A DNA stretch of 61,563 bases from Streptomyces sp. JJ36 (lineage in GTDB: Bacteria; Actinomycetota; Actinomycetes; Streptomycetales; Streptomycetaceae): assembly GCF_021696945.1 (NCBI RefSeq), contig NZ_JACYHE010000031.1:1-61563 (forward strand), in the 5' to 3' direction. Numbering within the stretch: position 1 is the stretch's first letter; the number at the start of each line of letters is the position of its first letter. The notes under the pieces were generated by a model. That model searched no databases, had not been told where the DNA came from, and worked only from the letters and a program-made list of their open reading frames with translations. Position numbers and translations under genes: made by a program. Below, piece by piece: positions 57,823 to 61,563 of the stretch.

Positions 57823-58737
57823 GTGAGGGCAGCAGAGCCGGATCGCGGCGACCGGTCGTCGGTGCGCCGCATCCTCGACCACCCGCGGGGTGGTCCGACG
57901 ATCCTGCGCATCGTGCTGGGGACGCAGCTCCGCCGCCTGCGGGAGGCGCGCGGCATCTCGCGGGAGGACGCCGGGCACGCCATCCGCGGCTCGCACGCCA
58001 AGATCAGCCGGCTGGAGCTGGGCCGCACCGGCTACAAGGAGCGGGACGTCTCCGACCTGCTCACGCTCTACGGCATCGAGGACCCGCAGGAGCGCGACGA
58101 GTTCCTGGCACTGGCCCGCCAGGCCAGCGTGCCCGGCTGGTGGCACAAGTACAGCGACGTGCTGCCGCCGTGGTTCGAGCAGCTCATCGGGCTGGAGGAG
58201 GCAGCCTCGGTGATCCGCACCTACGAGGTGCAGTTCGTCCCCGGCCTGTTGCAGACCGAGGAGTACGCCCGGGCCGTCACCCGGCTCGGTCACCCGCGCG
58301 CCCCGGAGAGCGAGATCGAGCGGCGGGTGCGGCTGCGCCGGGAGCGTCAGCAGGCGCTGGAGCGCAGCCACGGACCCCGGCTGTGGGCGGTGCTGGACGA
58401 GAACGCCCTGCGCCGCCCGCCCGGCAGCTCCCCCGGGGTGCTGCGGGAGCAGGTGGACCACCTGCTCCACATGGCGCAGAAGCCCAACGTCACCATCCAG
58501 ATCGCGCCATTCCACATCGGTGGCCTCGCGGCGGCGGGCGGCCCGGTGACGATACTGCGGTTCCTGGAGCCCGACCTGCCGGACGTGGTGTATCTGGAGC
58601 AGCTCACCACGGCGCTCTACCTCGACAAGCAGGAAGAGGTGGAGCACTACATGGTGGTCATGGACCGGCTCTGCGCGGTGGCCGATCCACCCGCCAAGAC
58701 GCTGGAGTTCCTCCGCGACTTCCGCAAGGAGCTGTGA
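57823..58737 (+). CDS. XRE-family regulator with DUF5753 domain
   Basis: The 304-aa protein has a helix-turn-helix (LGTQLRRLREARGISREDAGHAIRGSHAKISRLELGRTGYKERDV, about residues 32-76). The DUF5753 domain follows (PGWWHKYSDVLPPWFEQLIGLEEAASVIRTYEVQFVPGLLQTEEYARAV ... LPDVVYLEQLTTALYL). The GTG start follows GGGGAGCAGGGGC. With the upstream DUF397 gene it forms a typical WhiJ-type pair, and it is the likely reader of the iterons at 57321. Confidence 0.93.
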   Translation: MRAAEPDRGDRSSVRRILDHPRGGPTILRIVLGTQLRRLREARGISREDAGHAIRGSHAKISRLELGRTGYKERDVSDLLTLYGIEDPQERDEFLALARQASVPGWWHKYSDVLPPWFEQLIGLEEAASVIRTYEVQFVPGLLQTEEYARAVTRLGHPRAPESEIERRVRLRRERQQALERSHGPRLWAVLDENALRRPPGSSPGVLREQVDHLLHMAQKPNVTIQIAPFHIGGLAAAGGPVTILRFLEPDLPDVVYLEQLTTALYLDKQEEVEHYMVVMDRLCAVADPPAKTLEFLRDFRKEL

Positions 58738-58759
58738 ACCGCACCGGTCGGTGAGCGGG

Positions 58760-58801
58760 GCCCCGGTGCGCGTGCCCAGGACGACGGGCACGCGCCGGGG
58801 C
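58760..58801. terminator. Terminator between XRE and methyltransferase genes
   Basis: A stem GCCCCGG(TG)CGCGTGCCC/GGGCACGCGCCGGGGC with a two-base bulge and an 8-base loop lies between the convergent stops. Confidence 0.75.
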
Positions 58802-58814
58802 GCGGCGGCCGGCG

Positions 58815-59672
58815 TCAGGGCTTGCGGGCCACGCCCCCGAACTCGTACCACTCGTCGGTGAGCTGCTTCGGACCCAGGTCGGAGTCGGGACGCCAGTCGT
58901 TGATCTCACCCAGGCCCGGCTCGAGTATCTCCAGGCCCTCGAAGTACTTCTCCACCTCGTGGGCCTCGCGGACCCGGCCCCAGTGGTCGTTGGTGCTCTC
59001 GTTCATGAAGGTGGTGACGAAGTCCCGTGTCTCCTGGTGCTCGCTGACGAGCTGGTTGATCACCAGGAAGCTGCCGGAGGGCAGCCGGTCGACGACGCGC
59101 TCGAGGAGCTGCTCGGGGTCCGGATCGGGGATGCAGTGCATGACGGAGACGAAGAGCGCGGCGACCGGCTGCGAGAAGTCGATGAGCCGCCGGGTCTCCG
59201 GGTGGTCGAAGATGGCGTCGGTGTCCCGCATGTCCGCCTGGATGACGGCGGTGCGGTCGTCCTCCTGGAGCAGGGCACGCCCGTGCGCGAGCACGATCGG
59301 GTCGTCGTCCACGTAGACCACGTGACTCTTCGGGTCCACCCGCTGCGCCACCTGGTGCACGTTGTCCTGGGTGGGCAGGCCGGAGCCGTGGTCCAGGAAC
59401 TGCCGTATTCCGTGGTCCTCGGCCAGCCGCCGCACCGCGCGCTGCAGGAAGCGCCGGTTGTTGATCGCCAGCGGCCGGGTGCTCGGCGCCATCTTGTCCA
59501 GCTCCGCCACGGCGGCCCGGTCCACGGCGTAGTTGTCCTTGCCACCCAGATAGTAGTCGTACATACGGGCCACGCTGGGCACCGTCACATCCACCTCGGG
59601 CGACAGCACCCGCGCCGTCCCCGACCCCTGGGATGCTCCGGCCGTCCCGGGAGTCCCGTGCTCCTGCGCCAT
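58815..59672 (-). CDS. DUF574 SAM-dependent methyltransferase (Methyltransf_19)
   Basis: A 285-aa protein with the family-specific N-terminal signature PSVARMYDYYLGGKDNYAVDR. The SAM-binding IRQFLDHGSGLPTQDNVHQVA follows, then VVYVDDDPIVLAHGRALL and the post-motif VSVMHCIPD. The glycine-rich loop is DHGSGLP. The family is expanded in Streptomyces, and the substrate is unknown. It often lies beside DUF397/XRE genes, as here. Confidence 0.92.
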   Translation of the reverse strand: MAQEHGTPGTAGASQGSGTARVLSPEVDVTVPSVARMYDYYLGGKDNYAVDRAAVAELDKMAPSTRPLAINNRRFLQRAVRRLAEDHGIRQFLDHGSGLPTQDNVHQVAQRVDPKSHVVYVDDDPIVLAHGRALLQEDDRTAVIQADMRDTDAIFDHPETRRLIDFSQPVAALFVSVMHCIPDPDPEQLLERVVDRLPSGSFLVINQLVSEHQETRDFVTTFMNESTNDHWGRVREAHEVEKYFEGLEILEPGLGEINDWRPDSDLGPKQLTDEWYEFGGVARKP

Positions 59673-59872
59673 GCTGCCTCACTTCCGCACGCGCCCCGTG
59701 CGCGCGCTCCGTAACCGGGCGGTCGCCGAGAATCCTCCCACGGCCTGTCGGGTTGACGCCACGTCAAGTGAACATCAGGCCGGTCTCGTTGGTCTGGCGC
59801 CCGGGCGTGCGAGGCGGCGCGCGCGGTGCGGCGTTCCTGCTCCGCGCACGCCCGCTGCGCGAGGATGGCGTC

Positions 59873-61414
59873 ATGCTGCTCGCCGACATCGCGCGCACCT
59901 CACGGGAGGTCGCCGCCGCCTCCGCCCGTACGGAGAAGGTGGCGCTGCTCGCCGCGCTCTTCCGCACCGCCGCCCCAGCCGAGGCACCGGTCGCCATCAC
60001 CTATCTCGCCGGGCGGCTCCCGCAGCGCCGGACCGGCATCGGCTGGCGGTCGCTGGGCGACCGCCCGGCACCCGCCACGGCGGCCCGGCTGACCGTCGCC
60101 GAGGTGGACCGGGCGCTGACGGAGATCGCGGCCGTCTCCGGCAAGGGCGCCCAGGCGGAACGACGGCGGCTGCTGCACACGCTGCTGGCCGCCGCCACCG
60201 CGGAGGAACAGGACTTACTGGTCCGGCTGATCGGCGGCGAGCTGCGGCAGGGCGCCCTGGACGCGTTCGCCGTGGAGGGGCTGGCCGCGGCGGCGGACGC
60301 GGACCCCACGCAGGTACGCCGGGCGGTGATGCTCGGCGGCTCGCTGGGCGCCGTGGCCGAGGCGCTGCTGGCGGGCGGCCCCGAGGCGCTGGCCGGCTTC
60401 CGGCTGGAGGTCGGCCGTCCGGTGCAGCCCATGCTCGCCCAGTCCGCGGCGGACGTGCAGGAGGCGCTGGACCGGCTCGGGCCCTGCGCGGTCGAGGAGA
60501 AGCTCGACGGCATCCGGGTGCAGGTGCACCTCGACACGGCGGCGGCCTCGGTACGCATCTGGACCCGCACCCTGGACGAGATCACCGAACGGCTGCCGGA
60601 GGTGGTGGAAGCGGTGCGGGGGCTGCCCGCCCGCCACGCGGTGCTCGACGGCGAGATCGTCGCCCAGGGACCGGACGGACGGCCGCGCCCCTTCCAGGAG
60701 ACCTCGGGCCGGGTCGGCTCCCGGCTGGACGTCGCGGGCGCCCAGGCGTCCCTCCCGCTCACCGCGGCCTTCTTCGACCTGCTCTCGCTCGACGGCCGGG
60801 ACCTGCTCGACCTGCCGGTGCGGGAGCGGCATGCGGAACTGGCGCGGATGGTCCCGGAGGAGCTCCGGGTACGGCGGATGGAGGCCGCCGACCCGGCGGC
60901 CGAGGCGACCCGCCGGGCGGCCCGCGCCTTCGCCGAGGAGGCGCTCGCCCGCGGCCAGGAGGGCGTGGTCCTCAAGGCGCTGGACTCGCCCTACAGCGCG
61001 GGGCGGCGCGGAGCGTCCTGGCTCAAGGTGAAGCCCGTACACACCCTCGACCTGGTGGTGCTGGGCGCGGAGTGGGGCCACGGGCGGCGCCGCGGCCGGC
61101 TCTCCAACCTGCACCTGGGGGCCCGGCGGGCGGACGGCACCTTCGCGATGCTCGGCAAGACCTTCAAGGGGCTGACGGACGCGCTGCTGGAGTGGCAGAC
61201 CGGGCGGCTGCGGGAGCTGGCGGTGCGGGAGGAGCGGTGGGGCGTGCTGGTGCGGCCCGAACTGGTGGTGGAGGTGGCCTTCGACGGGGTGCAGCGGTCC
61301 TCGCGGTACCCGGAGGGGGTGACGCTGCGGTTCGCCCGGGTGGTGCGGTACCGGGAGGACAAGCCGGCGGAGCAGGCGGACACGGTGGAGACGGTGCTGG
61401 CCGCCCTCCGCTGA
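59873..61414 (+). CDS. ATP-dependent DNA ligase
   Basis: A 513-aa protein with an N-terminal helical DNA-binding domain (residues 1-180), a nucleotidyltransferase domain with EEKLDGIRVQVH (adenylated Lys210) and an OB-fold C-terminal domain. Other ligase motifs visible are AVLDGEIVA, FFDLLSLDG, EGVVLKALDSPY and SWLKVKP. The length and layout match the LigB/archaeal-like ATP ligases of actinobacteria, a supplementary repair ligase beside the NAD-dependent LigA. The ATG at 59873 follows GAGGATGGC. It contains a TTA codon at 60215, unusual for a housekeeping gene here. Confidence 0.94.
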   Translation: MLLADIARTSREVAAASARTEKVALLAALFRTAAPAEAPVAITYLAGRLPQRRTGIGWRSLGDRPAPATAARLTVAEVDRALTEIAAVSGKGAQAERRRLLHTLLAAATAEEQDLLVRLIGGELRQGALDAFAVEGLAAAADADPTQVRRAVMLGGSLGAVAEALLAGGPEALAGFRLEVGRPVQPMLAQSAADVQEALDRLGPCAVEEKLDGIRVQVHLDTAAASVRIWTRTLDEITERLPEVVEAVRGLPARHAVLDGEIVAQGPDGRPRPFQETSGRVGSRLDVAGAQASLPLTAAFFDLLSLDGRDLLDLPVRERHAELARMVPEELRVRRMEAADPAAEATRRAARAFAEEALARGQEGVVLKALDSPYSAGRRGASWLKVKPVHTLDLVVLGAEWGHGRRRGRLSNLHLGARRADGTFAMLGKTFKGLTDALLEWQTGRLRELAVREERWGVLVRPELVVEVAFDGVQRSSRYPEGVTLRFARVVRYREDKPAEQADTVETVLAALR

Positions 61415-61563
61415 CGGCCGGCCGCCTCAGGTCTCGGTGGCGCGGCGCCGCTGCACGGCCCGGAACGGTGACGCCCCGGCCGTACGGACCGGCGGCGCGA
61501 CGGCGCCGCGGCGCCCCGCCACCCGGCAGCCGCGGGCGGCCCGGGGTACCCAGGCGGCCCGGG
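61415..61563. other. Window end, no feature seen
   Basis: These 149 bp after the ligase stop are GC-rich. No start with coding pattern or clear terminator could be recognised before the window ends. Confidence 0.4.

Overview
The window is very GC-rich DNA with the hallmarks of Streptomyces or a close relative: nearly all third codon positions are G or C, and TTA leucine codons are rare and confined to accessory-looking genes. There are three XRE/DUF5753 regulators with DUF397 partners, and an iron-regulated NRPS siderophore cluster with typical actinobacterial iron boxes.

Region 1 (1-25068) is a hydroxamate siderophore locus. Its parts are a FecCD permease (the second permease starts at the left edge), an asymmetric pair of ABC exporters, an MbtH protein, a 5100-residue four-module NRPS, a ferric-siderophore lipoprotein, an ornithine N5-monooxygenase and a formyltransferase. 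Four iron-box-like sites sit at the two divergent promoter regions. By-eye specificity residues read Ser for module 2 and N5-hydroxyornithine for module 3. Modules 1 and 4 have closely related pockets, probably for (formyl)hydroxyornithine. Together with a starter C domain, a terminal C domain and no thioesterase, this points to a foroxymithine/erythrochelin-type tetrapeptide with a diketopiperazine end. Two C domains have unusual active-site motifs.

Region 2 (25069-35030) is accessory DNA. It holds a 93-bp tandem duplication, tRNA-Arg(CCT) with its terminator, a decayed tyrosine-integrase remnant, a Uma2-family gene and a large helicase-C-like protein. Next comes a compact three-gene operon: a DUF4231/SLATT-type membrane protein followed by two tandem paralogues that each fuse a PfkB kinase to a Cap12-like TIR domain. 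All three genes carry TTA codons. The second paralogue keeps the expected kinase and TIR residues and the first has lost two of them. This is the best candidate for an undescribed, probably defensive, system. A frameshifted HTH-type gene follows.

Region 3 (35205-39680) holds a zinc-ribbon protein, a VOC protein and a sulfide/persulfide detoxification operon. The operon has a CstR-like repressor, a persulfide dioxygenase-rhodanese fusion, a YgaP-like rhodanese and a TauE/SafE exporter, with three matching operator-like palindromes.

Region 4 (39681-61563) is ordinary Streptomyces chromosome: an EamA exporter with a divergent LysR gene, two membrane proteins, WhiJ/BldB-like regulatory clusters, a GNAT protein, an ABM monooxygenase and an acyltransferase-SGNH protein. 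It continues with a secreted double-SH3 protein, a solute-binding lipoprotein cotranscribed with a membrane Ser/Thr kinase, a frameshifted SpoIIE-type phosphatase, a DUF574 methyltransferase and an ATP-dependent DNA ligase. No CRISPR array, rRNA or intact mobile element was seen.
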